From NCBI GenBank assembly GCA_934086255.1, contig CAKOIB010000005.1:1-26703 (forward strand): a stretch of DNA of 26,703 nucleotides, read 5' to 3'. Shown piece after piece: positions 14,967 to 21,639 of this stretch. The notes below the pieces were generated by a model. The model had not been told where the DNA came from. It saw only the letters and a list, made by a program, of their open reading frames with translations, and ran no database searches. Source of the DNA: an uncultured Bacilli bacterium (GTDB taxonomy: Bacteria; Bacillota_I; Bacilli_A; RF39; UBA660). The position numbers were made by a program, and so were the translations under genes. Positions within the stretch are counted from its first letter, which is position 1, and the number at the start of each line of letters is the position of its first letter.

Positions 14967-15464
14967 ATGATAATTAGAAAAGCAATAAAAGAAGATGCTA
15001 TAACTATAGTAAATATTAATATAAATGAATGGAAAAATACTTATAAAAATATATTTAAAGATGATTTTCTTAAAACCTTAGAAGACAAAAGATTAGAAAG
15101 TATTGAGAAGTGTAAAAATAAGATTTCCGACTACATAGTTTGTGAAATTGATAATTCAGTTGTCGGTTTCTTAAGATATGGACCTAATAGAAAAAAATAT
15201 AGTAATAATTACGCAGAAGTATATGCTTTATACATAGACTCTAAATATCAAAGAATGGGTATTGGACGTAAACTATTAAAATATTCTTTTAATATATTAA
15301 AAGATAACTATGATTATGTTTTAATTAGTACTTTAAAAGAAAACTCTGCTAATTTGTTTTATAAAAGATGTAAAGGTAAACTAATTGATACTTGTTATTT
15401 TAAATTAGACGATAATAAGTATGAAGAAAATATATATTTATTTGAAATATGTAAAGATAAATAA
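14967..15464 (+). CDS. GNAT-family N-acetyltransferase
   Basis: The 165-residue protein starts IIRKAIKEDA, the usual first strand of GNAT enzymes, followed by NINEWKNTYKNIF and the acetyl-CoA site YALYIDSKYQRMGIGRKLLKYSF (about 91-113), which contains the Q/RxxGxG/A P-loop as QRMGIG. NSANLFYKRCKGK near 126-139 is motif B. It transfers an acetyl group to an unknown amine. The ribosome-binding site is AAGGAGAATGTT. It is transcribed from its own promoter and is separated from ylbD by 31 nt. Confidence 0.9.
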   Translation: MIIRKAIKEDAITIVNININEWKNTYKNIFKDDFLKTLEDKRLESIEKCKNKISDYIVCEIDNSVVGFLRYGPNRKKYSNNYAEVYALYIDSKYQRMGIGRKLLKYSFNILKDNYDYVLISTLKENSANLFYKRCKGKLIDTCYFKLDDNKYEENIYLFEICKDK

Positions 15465-15495
15465 TTAAATGAATATAATTTATTAGGGTGATACA

Positions 15496-15849
15496 ATGCC
15501 TTTAAATGATTTTAAATCTTTTGTTAGAGAAAGACCAAGCCTTGCAAACTATGTAAACAACAATGAAATGACTTGGCAAAAGTTTTATGAAATGTATGAA
15601 TTATATGGCGCTAATAATAGTATTTGGGATAAGTATATTACTACCAGTGCTAGTACTTCATCTACTTCAATTAAAGATATGTTAGGAATGTTTAAAAATG
15701 TAAATATGAATGATTTACAAGATGGAATTAATTCTTTACAAAAAGGAATAGGTTATCTTCAAGACATGGTTAAGTCAAAAGCAAAGGATATACCAGTTAG
15801 AAAGTCATCTTATGAACCTCGTCCTATGTATAGACATTTTGATGATTAA
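15496..15849 (+). CDS. ylbD: YlbD-like putative spore coat protein
   Basis: The 117-residue product matches the YlbD coat-protein family (PF14071): LNDFKSFVRERPSLANYV, MTWQKFYEMYELYGANNSIWDKY, a Ser/Thr linker (about 50-58), then an amphipathic helix MNDLQDGINSLQKGIGYLQDMV. It ends in a basic/aromatic tail. In B. subtilis ylbD sits next to ylbE, as here. GGGTGATACA supports the start, and its TAA overlaps the ylbE ATG by one base. Its role in this organism is not established. Confidence 0.82.
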   Translation: MPLNDFKSFVRERPSLANYVNNNEMTWQKFYEMYELYGANNSIWDKYITTSASTSSTSIKDMLGMFKNVNMNDLQDGINSLQKGIGYLQDMVKSKAKDIPVRKSSYEPRPMYRHFDD

Positions 15850-16070
15850 TGAACTTATATACACAGTATAGAATAAAAAATAATTCTAATAGTCTAAAGT
15901 ATTTAAGAGAAAACTCTAATTGGTATAAATATTTAAATAGAAATAGTTCTTATATAAAAGATTTTGAAGAAGAAATGAAACAAAGATACAAATTAACTAC
16001 AAAAGACAAAGTAGATAAACTAGTAGATAGTCTAGATACAGTTTCTCAATTACTTGATATACTTTCTTGA
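15849..16070 (+). CDS. ylbE: YlbE-like protein
   Basis: The 73-residue product fits the YlbE-like family (PF14003): LKYLRENSNWYKYLNRNSSYIKDFEEEM followed by a helix VDKLVDSLDTVSQLLDILS. The family is restricted to Bacilli and is tied to sporulation by context; no biochemical role is known. Translation is coupled to ylbD through TAATG, and no independent ribosome-binding site is needed. The stop codon lies in a terminator hairpin loop. Confidence 0.82.
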   Translation: MNLYTQYRIKNNSNSLKYLRENSNWYKYLNRNSSYIKDFEEEMKQRYKLTTKDKVDKLVDSLDTVSQLLDILS

Positions 16071-16085
16071 TATATCTTTTTTTTT
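16056..16085 (+). terminator. Terminator overlapping the ylbE stop
   Basis: GATATA / TATATC 6-bp stem with a 9-nt loop that contains the TGA stop, then a nine-T run. Confidence 0.6.
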
Positions 16086-16114
16086 GTGATAAACTATCTA
16101 TAGTAGGTGATTAT

Positions 16115-16285
16115 ATGAATAATAAAGGATTTGCTATTACAACAATGGTTTATGCTTTAGTTATACTTCTTAGTATGTCTATGTTTTTAGTTCTTAATAT
16201 TATGGATAATAATTATAATGATAATAAGAAATTAGTCAATGATGTACAAGAAGAACTTGACGAATGTTTAAAAACTGGATGTTAA
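16115..16285 (+). CDS. Mini prepilin-like protein (56 residues)
   Basis: ATG 16115 follows GTAGGTGATTAT and is chosen over the longer upstream frame. The product begins MNNKGFAITTMVYALVILLSMSMF, a class III (prepilin-type) leader with Gly5-Phe6 at the expected peptidase site and a hydrophobic helix directly after. Mature position 5 is Thr instead of the usual Glu. Only about 25 residues follow the helix, ending DECLKTGC with two Cys. It lies 90 nt ahead of a full-size prepilin gene that has its own promoter. A minor pseudopilin or assembly factor is the likeliest reading, with moderate confidence. Confidence 0.65.
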   Translation: MNNKGFAITTMVYALVILLSMSMFLVLNIMDNNYNDNKKLVNDVQEELDECLKTGC

Positions 16286-16310
16286 ATGATGTAAAAATAT
16301 TTAAAAAGAC

Positions 16311-16339
16311 TTTACAAACCATTTTCAAAATGATATATT
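16311..16339 (+). promoter_or_regulatory. Promoter of the prepilin gene
   Basis: TTTACA (16311-16316), a 17-nt spacer and TATATT (16334-16339), 37 nt before the ATG. Confidence 0.65.
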
Positions 16340-16375
16340 AGTATCATAAGAAAAATAATTAGGAGGAAATAAAAA

Positions 16376-16942
16376 ATGAAAAAAAATAATAAAGGTTTTA
16401 CCTTAATCGAATTACTAGCAGTAATCGTAATATTAGCTATCTTAGTAGCAGTAGCTATACCAAGTGTTACTAAATATTTAAATGATGCACGTAAAGGATC
16501 TATTCAAAATGAAGCGGCTGAATTAGTTACAGCAGCAAGAACTTATATCGTAGCAAACAACATTACTAAATCAGGAAACTTTGTATTTAACATTGGTAAA
16601 GGTAATGATAATAAATCTGCTACATGGTATCCAGAAAGTGGAGATAGCAAACCTATCACAAATGTAGTTCAAAAAAATCTAGTAAATAGTCCTTATGGTA
16701 ATGAGTATAATACAGCTTATGTTTATGTAAAAAATACACCAGAAGTAAACGAAGGAGTACTTACTGGTCAAGTTAAGACAACATTCACTTTATATTTAAG
16801 TGATGGTGTGTACTGCTTTAATGGAGTTGAAGAAAGTGAATTAAATAAGGATGCAAATCTTTCTATGACTTGTGCAAAGCTAACTGAAGATAAAGTAAAT
16901 AACAACCCTACATCTGGTGCTGCTCCAACAGCAAATCAATAA
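16376..16942 (+). CDS. Type IV prepilin (ComGC/PilA-like major subunit)
   Basis: The 188-residue protein begins MKKNNKGFTLIELLAVIVIL: class III leader cleaved between Gly7 and Phe8, Glu12 at mature position 5, and the long hydrophobic alpha1 helix to about residue 30, then NDARKGSIQNEAAELVTAARTYI. The globular domain has two Cys (in VYCFNG and MTCAK) that could form the D-region disulfide. The tail is Pro/Thr/Ala-rich. A strong AGGAGG and its own promoter suggest high expression. Pilus ATPase, platform and peptidase genes are not in the window. A competence pseudopilin is an alternative. Confidence 0.88.
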   Translation: MKKNNKGFTLIELLAVIVILAILVAVAIPSVTKYLNDARKGSIQNEAAELVTAARTYIVANNITKSGNFVFNIGKGNDNKSATWYPESGDSKPITNVVQKNLVNSPYGNEYNTAYVYVKNTPEVNEGVLTGQVKTTFTLYLSDGVYCFNGVEESELNKDANLSMTCAKLTEDKVNNNPTSGAAPTANQ

Positions 16943-16952
16943 AAATAATACA

Positions 16953-16980
16953 AAAGATATCTTAAATGATGTCTTTTTTT
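16953..16980 (+). terminator. Terminator after the prepilin gene
   Basis: AAAGATATC / GATGTCTTT 9-bp stem with one G-U pair, 6-nt loop, T-run. Confidence 0.8.
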
Positions 16981-17008
16981 ATGTTATAATGTTATTGAGG
17001 TGATTAAT

Positions 17009-17887
17009 ATGCTAATAATAGGCTCACATGTATCTTTTAAGAAAGATACTCAACTACTAGGATCATTAAAAGAAGCTTTATCTTATGGTGAAAATACATT
17101 TATGTTTTATACTGGGGCTCCTCAAAATACTAATAGACTTCCTCTTAATGATGAATTAACTAAAGAAGCCCTTATTATGATGAAGGAAAATAATATAGAT
17201 AAAAATAATATTATTGTACATGCTCCTTATATAGTTAATCTTGCTAATACAGAAAAACTTGATTATTCAATACCTTTTTTAATCGAAGAATGCAAACGTT
17301 GTGAAAAACTATCAATGAATAAACTAGTTCTTCATCCAGGGTCACATGTTGGTCTTGGTATTGATGTTGGTATAGAAAACATTATATTTTCTCTTAATAA
17401 GATATTACCTAATACCAATGTAACCATTCTTCTTGAGACAATGGCTGGTAAGGGTAGTGAAATAGGTAGTAACTTTAATGAATTAAAAAAAATAATCGAT
17501 GGTGTAGAACTTAAAGACAAGATAGGTATTTGTCTTGATACTTGTCATCTATCTGATGCTGGGTATGATCTTTCTAATTTTGATAATATTCTTGATGAAT
17601 TAGAAGACTTAAATCTACTTAAATATGTAAAATGTATTCATGTAAATGATAGTAAGAATAGTATGGGTGCTAGAAAAGATAGACATGAAAACATTGGATA
17701 TGGTTATCTTGGTTTTGATAATTTAATTAATATTATATACAATGATAGATTAAGTACTATCCCAAAAATACTTGAAACACCTTATATTGGCTTATATCCT
17801 CCGTATAAGTTTGAAATAGAAATGATTAAAAATAAAAAGTTTAATGACAATTTACCTTCATTACTTAAAGAATACTATGGAGAATAA
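17009..17887 (+). CDS. nfo: Endonuclease IV (AP endonuclease)
   Basis: The 292-residue TIM-barrel protein has the Nfo signatures: IGSHVSF at the N-terminus, HAPYIVNLAN, HPGSHVG with a zinc-binding His, ILLETMAGKGSEIG with the zinc Glu, GICLDTCHLSDAGYD, and HVNDSKNSMGARKDRHENIGYG. It cuts the phosphodiester bond 5' to abasic sites in base-excision repair using three zinc ions. The frame opens at GTG 17000, but that GTG is part of the ribosome-binding site GAGGTGAT, so ATG 17009 is the start. TATAAT at 16985-16990 is a likely -10 box. The next gene starts 12 nt after the stop. Confidence 0.95.
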   Translation: MLIIGSHVSFKKDTQLLGSLKEALSYGENTFMFYTGAPQNTNRLPLNDELTKEALIMMKENNIDKNNIIVHAPYIVNLANTEKLDYSIPFLIEECKRCEKLSMNKLVLHPGSHVGLGIDVGIENIIFSLNKILPNTNVTILLETMAGKGSEIGSNFNELKKIIDGVELKDKIGICLDTCHLSDAGYDLSNFDNILDELEDLNLLKYVKCIHVNDSKNSMGARKDRHENIGYGYLGFDNLINIIYNDRLSTIPKILETPYIGLYPPYKFEIEMIKNKKFNDNLPSLLKEYYGE

Positions 17888-17898
17888 CAAATTAATTT

Positions 17899-18429
17899 AT
17901 GAATAATATCAATGAATTAAAAAACATTTTACTAACTATTGACGTAGTAGAATCAATAAATAATAATATTGATTTACTTTTTTCTATAATCCCAGAACTT
18001 AGTTATATGGTTGATTTTGATCAAAAACACCCTCATCATCATTTAGATGTATGGGAGCATACATTACTTGCATTAAGTATTTCAGAAAATGATTTTGACA
18101 TTAGACTCTCTTTATTATTACATGATATAGGTAAACCTTTTTCTTACCAAGATGAAGAAATAAGACATTTTAGACACCATGCATTTGTATCTAAAATGAT
18201 TAGTTATGATATACTAAAAAGAATTGGTTTTGATGATGATTTTACAAATAAAATATGTTATATAATCGAAAAACATGATACTGCGATAACTAATGAGGAT
18301 GTAGAAAAAGATTATGAATTAGAATATAAAAGATATGAAATACAAAGATGTGATGCACTTGCTCACAACCCAGAAAAATTAGAAAAAAGAATAAAATATT
18401 TGCATAAAACTAAAAAAATGTTTTTATAA
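17899..18429 (+). CDS. HD-domain phosphohydrolase related to the HD part of tRNA nucleotidyltransferase
   Basis: The 176-residue protein has FDQKHPHHHLDVWEHTLLAL (40-59) with His54, then LLHDIGKP (73-80) with the His75-Asp76 pair, HFRHHAF near 108 and RCDALAHNP (about 150-158) supplying the distal Asp. The opening stretch is very like the stand-alone or fused HD module of CCA-adding enzymes. Substrate is unknown; phosphatase or 2',3'-cyclic phosphodiesterase activity is typical of this group. No clear ribosome-binding site precedes the ATG, but the gap to nfo is only 11 nt, so translation may be coupled. Confidence 0.82.
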   Translation: MNNINELKNILLTIDVVESINNNIDLLFSIIPELSYMVDFDQKHPHHHLDVWEHTLLALSISENDFDIRLSLLLHDIGKPFSYQDEEIRHFRHHAFVSKMISYDILKRIGFDDDFTNKICYIIEKHDTAITNEDVEKDYELEYKRYEIQRCDALAHNPEKLEKRIKYLHKTKKMFL

Positions 18430-18433
18430 AAAC

Positions 18434-18462
18434 TTGATAAATATTTTAAAAAGTGATATTAT
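18434..18462 (+). promoter_or_regulatory. Promoter of the second HD-domain gene
   Basis: TTGATA (18434-18439), a 17-nt spacer and TATTAT (18457-18462). Confidence 0.5.
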
Positions 18463-18489
18463 TAGACAGCAAGATAAGGACGTGATAAA

Positions 18490-19086
18490 ATGAAGCTTTC
18501 ATCTGATGAGGCACTTTCATTATTAAATAAATATAAAAATACTGAAGATTCTAGTTGGATAGATCATTGCATATGTGCTGGAGATACTGCCGCAGTAATT
18601 GCTAAAGCTTTAAATCTAGATAGTGATAAGGCTCGTGCTATGGGATATATTCATGATATAGGAAAGGGTCTTGGTGACTTTAATTCACATATTATAAATG
18701 GATATTATTATTTAAAAGATTTAGGTTATGATATAGAATATGCAAATATTTGTCTTACTCATTCTTACTTAAACAATGACATTATGTGTACATGTGGAGT
18801 TGATCCTGATCTTATTCATTATATGAAAGGATATTCTGATATTAAAGAGTTTATTTCTAATCATGAATACACAATATATGATAAGATAATCAATCTATGT
18901 GATCTTATGTGTACGTCAAATGTTGCAACAATTGATAAAAGATTAATAGATGTTATCTTAAGAAGAGGAGTATTCTCAAACGCTCAGTATCATATTACTG
19001 AAATATATAAATTAAAAGAATACTTTGATGATTTACTTGGATACAATTTATATGATTTATTTCCTGAAATAAAAAATAATTTGTAA
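18490..19086 (+). CDS. HD-domain hydrolase
   Basis: The 198-residue protein has the four HD metal positions: His26 (WIDHCICAGDTA), His55-Asp56 (GYIHDIGKG) and Asp138 (INLCDLM). LTHSY at 89-93 gives a further His. It resembles small HD hydrolases of Firmicutes that act on nucleotides or other phosphorylated small molecules. The exact substrate cannot be told. It follows another HD-domain gene but has its own promoter and the ribosome-binding site AAGGACGTGAT. The 139 nt downstream are gene-free. Confidence 0.85.
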   Translation: MKLSSDEALSLLNKYKNTEDSSWIDHCICAGDTAAVIAKALNLDSDKARAMGYIHDIGKGLGDFNSHIINGYYYLKDLGYDIEYANICLTHSYLNNDIMCTCGVDPDLIHYMKGYSDIKEFISNHEYTIYDKIINLCDLMCTSNVATIDKRLIDVILRRGVFSNAQYHITEIYKLKEYFDDLLGYNLYDLFPEIKNNL

Positions 19087-19135
19087 TCAAGTATTTTTTA
19101 TTTTTTGTTAATAGTATTGTAATAATACAAAAAAT

Positions 19136-19175
19136 TGATATAGTTTATTCAAGAACACATCCCATATCATTTTTT
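19136..19175 (+). terminator. Possible weak terminator
   Basis: TGATAT (19136-19141) and ATATCA (19164-19169) flank a 22-nt loop, followed by TTTTTT. The loop is long, so this is only a candidate. The rest of the gap 19087-19225 shows only AT-rich sequence and the AAGGAAG ribosome-binding site. Confidence 0.3.
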
Positions 19176-19225
19176 CTTGCTAAAAACTAATAAATATTCT
19201 AAAATAGTTTTAAGGAAGTGTAATC

Positions 19226-20113
19226 ATGATATTAAATGTAAGTGGCAGAACAGATATAGTAGCTTTTTATAGCGATTGGTTTATGAATAGATATAATGAA
19301 GGCTTTGTTGATGTAAGAAACCCTTTTAATCCTAGCCTTATCTCTAGAATATATTTTTCTGATGTTGATTTAATTCTCTTTTGTACTAAAAATCCTATAC
19401 CTATAATAGATAAATTAAATAAAATAAAAAAACCTATACTTTTTCATGTTACTGTTACTCCTTATAAGGATGATATCGAAATAAATGTTCCAGATAAGAA
19501 AGATATTATTTTATCTATTAAAAAACTATCTAGCATTATTGGAAAAGAAAACTTAACCATTAGATATGACCCAGTATTTATAAGTGATAAATATAACTTA
19601 GATTATCATATAAAAGCTTTTGAAAGACTTTGCACATTACTCGAAGGCTATACTAATAAAATATTAATATCCTTTTTAGACGAATATAAAAATGTCATAA
19701 AAAACAAAAATATTTTAAAATATAAAAAACTAACTGATGATGATTATAAAACAATCGGCCAGTCTTTTAGTAAAAGTGCAAGAGATCACAATATGGAAGT
19801 ATTTACTTGCTTTGAAGACCACAATTTAATAGAATATGGCTTTATAAAAGGAGACTGCCTATCACATGAATTAGCATATCAAATAACAGGTAAAAAATAT
19901 AAGAATTGGACTGCCAGAAAAGGTAAAAAGTGTAATTGTGTAGAAATGGTCGATATAGGCAGTTATAATACTTGTAAACACCTATGTAAATACTGCTACG
20001 CTAATTATGATGAAGATGCAGTTTATAAAAACTTTGCTATGCATGATAAAAACTCTTCAATTTTACTTGGAAATATTAAAAAAGATGATATAATAAAACA
20101 AAGAAAGAAGTGA
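19226..20113 (+). CDS. DUF1848 family protein with C-terminal Fe-S-type Cys cluster
   Basis: The 295-residue protein opens LNVSGRTDIVAFYSDWFMNRYNEGF and continues with FCTKNPIPI and LFHVTVTPY, all typical of DUF1848 (PF08902). The C-terminus holds CNCVEMVDIGSYNTCKHLCKYCYAN with Cys at 236, 238, 250, 254 and 257, a likely iron-sulfur site that looks like a displaced radical-SAM motif. The reaction is unknown. The ribosome-binding site is AAGGAAG. It leads a tight three-gene group (gaps of 4 nt each). Confidence 0.88.
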   Translation: MILNVSGRTDIVAFYSDWFMNRYNEGFVDVRNPFNPSLISRIYFSDVDLILFCTKNPIPIIDKLNKIKKPILFHVTVTPYKDDIEINVPDKKDIILSIKKLSSIIGKENLTIRYDPVFISDKYNLDYHIKAFERLCTLLEGYTNKILISFLDEYKNVIKNKNILKYKKLTDDDYKTIGQSFSKSARDHNMEVFTCFEDHNLIEYGFIKGDCLSHELAYQITGKKYKNWTARKGKKCNCVEMVDIGSYNTCKHLCKYCYANYDEDAVYKNFAMHDKNSSILLGNIKKDDIIKQRKK

Positions 20114-20117
20114 TTTT

Positions 20118-20378
20118 ATGGATACATTGATTGAATCCTTTTTTGACATTATTTTTAAAACTGCTAAAAACAAAAAAATAAGTAAATGGATAAGAACTCC
20201 TTTTATTATACTTGCGATGCTATTAACCTTGGGTTATGTTAGCTTTCTTATGTACATTGGAATATTTACAGTCTTAAGCAAAGAAAAACCTCAAAAGATA
20301 ATCGGAGAACTTATAATTTTATTAGCAATTATTTCCTCAACAATAATTATTAAAAATATTAAACAAAGAATGAGATAG
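20118..20378 (+). CDS. Small two-span membrane protein
   Basis: I do not recognise a family. The 86-residue product has an amphipathic N-terminus, a basic stretch (KNKKISKWIR), a first span at about 29-52 and a second at about 62-78, ending KNIKQRMR. Both ends would be cytoplasmic by the positive-inside rule. It starts 4 nt after the DUF1848 stop. Confidence 0.65.
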   Translation: MDTLIESFFDIIFKTAKNKKISKWIRTPFIILAMLLTLGYVSFLMYIGIFTVLSKEKPQKIIGELIILLAIISSTIIIKNIKQRMR

Positions 20379-20382
20379 TAAA

Positions 20383-20766
20383 ATGAATAAAAAAGATATT
20401 ATAAATACTATAAATGATTATAATTTAAATAGAAAAGAGTTTATTATAATTGGTGGTGCCAGTCTTGTCATGCATGATATAATTTATGAGACTAAAGATC
20501 TTGATATATGGTGCAGCACTATTTATTGTAACTATTTATTAAATAATTATAATTGTCAATTAGAAAGAATAAATGAGTTTGGAAAAAAAGCCTATATTAT
20601 TGATAATATTATCAATTTTGGAGAATCTTTTAAACCTAATGATATAAACGTAATCGAGGGTATAAAAGTTTCTTCTTTAAAAGATACATACCTATTAAAA
20701 AAGTTTTTAAATAGAGAAAAAGACAAAAATATTATAAGTGTATTAGAAAAACTTATAAAAAAATAG
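20383..20766 (+). CDS. Nucleotidyltransferase-fold protein (MNT/AbiEii-like)
   Basis: The 127-residue protein has IIIGGASLVMHDIIYETKDLDIWC (about 22-45), the GG-x-A...T-x-DLDI layout of nucleotidyltransferase-fold proteins related to AbiEii and DUF6036-type domains. It is much shorter than full enzymes and only the GG and D-x-D core is seen. KVSSLKDTYLLKKFLNREKDKNII at the C-terminus matches the helix with 'KD' found in that superfamily. It might be the nucleotidyltransferase half of a toxin-antitoxin pair, but no partner is evident. It ends the DUF1848 gene group. Confidence 0.6.
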   Translation: MNKKDIINTINDYNLNRKEFIIIGGASLVMHDIIYETKDLDIWCSTIYCNYLLNNYNCQLERINEFGKKAYIIDNIINFGESFKPNDINVIEGIKVSSLKDTYLLKKFLNREKDKNIISVLEKLIKK

Positions 20767-20819
20767 TAGATTAATAACTATTTATGTTATATACTTATAT
20801 CATAAGTTTAGGAGAAATC

Positions 20820-21453
20820 ATGAAAAAGAAAATAAGTATTATTACTTTAATACTAATAATTATTTTACTCATTCTTTTAGTTATTTACTTGCTATTCATA
20901 AAAAAAATCATTTACTATTAAGTTTGATACTGATGGAGCAACTAATATTACTGAAATATCAGTAAAAGAAAAAGAACAAATAAAACTACCAGTAAATCCT
21001 AAAAAAGATGGCTATGCATTTAAAGGATTTATTGATTCAAAAGGCAATATTATTACTAAAGATACCATAGTCAGTAATGATATGACTTTAAAAGCAGTAT
21101 TTGTAAAACCTTATACTTGTCCAAAAGACTGTACACCAACAAAAGATGGAAGTAAATGTAATAAAGTTGTTACTACTAATATGACTAGTAAAAGTACTTG
21201 TCCAAGTGGTTATACCCTAAAAAATGAAAAATGCTTAAGCAGTAGTAAATACCATGCTACCAATAGTAATGGTACTTGGAAATGCAATAGTAAAACAGAC
21301 TATATGTATTCACAAGAAGATGGAGTAGGCGGAGCATTTATGTGGTGCGTTAAAACAACAAGTGCTACAAGTAGTAAAGTATGTCCATCTGGTTATACAA
21401 AAGATGGTAATACTTGTAAAAAAACACAAACTATAAATTGTACTAAAAATTAA
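20820..21453 (+). pseudogene. Membrane-anchored B-repeat (InlB/Flg_new) Cys-rich protein, frameshifted at A8
   Basis: ATG 20820 follows AGGAG and encodes a basic start plus one long span (KKKISIITLILIIILLILLV), but this frame stops after 33 codons. Removing one A from the eight-A run 20900-20907 joins it to the downstream frame, giving KKSFTIKFDTDGATNITE, a full Listeria-type B-repeat (Flg_new, PF09479; PKKDGYAFKGFID, MTLKAVFV), then a Cys-rich tail with two CPSGYT(L/K) units. The intact product would be about 210 residues, extracellular, anchored by its N-terminal span. The break could be an assembly error, a true mutation, phase variation or a site rescued by transcriptional slippage. Everything downstream of it is well conserved in pattern. 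Confidence 0.75.
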
Positions 21454-21483
21454 ACGATAAGTCTCTTAATGATATAAAGTAGA

Positions 21484-21570
21484 TAATAAAATATAAAGAA
21501 AAAATATTTAACAATGAAGATGAACATGATGAGTTTTTAAATAATTATAAAAGAATTAAGTACAAATAAG
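21484..21570 (+). pseudogene. Possible C-terminal gene remnant
   Basis: The frame reads IIKYKEKIFNNEDEHDEFLNNYKRIKYK and then stops. Its composition is protein-like, an in-frame TAG lies just upstream, and there is no start or ribosome-binding site. It could be a decayed gene tail or chance. Confidence 0.25.
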
Positions 21571-21590
21571 TTACTTAATTCTTTTCTTTA
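21549..21590 (+). terminator. Strong terminator
   Basis: A 14-bp perfect stem (AAAAGAATTAAGTA / TACTTAATTCTTTT), 9-nt loop and T-rich tail. It can act in both directions. Confidence 0.8.
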
Positions 21591-21639
21591 TAATTTTAGT
21601 ATGATATAATTAGTTTATAGTACATAGTAGGGTGATCGT

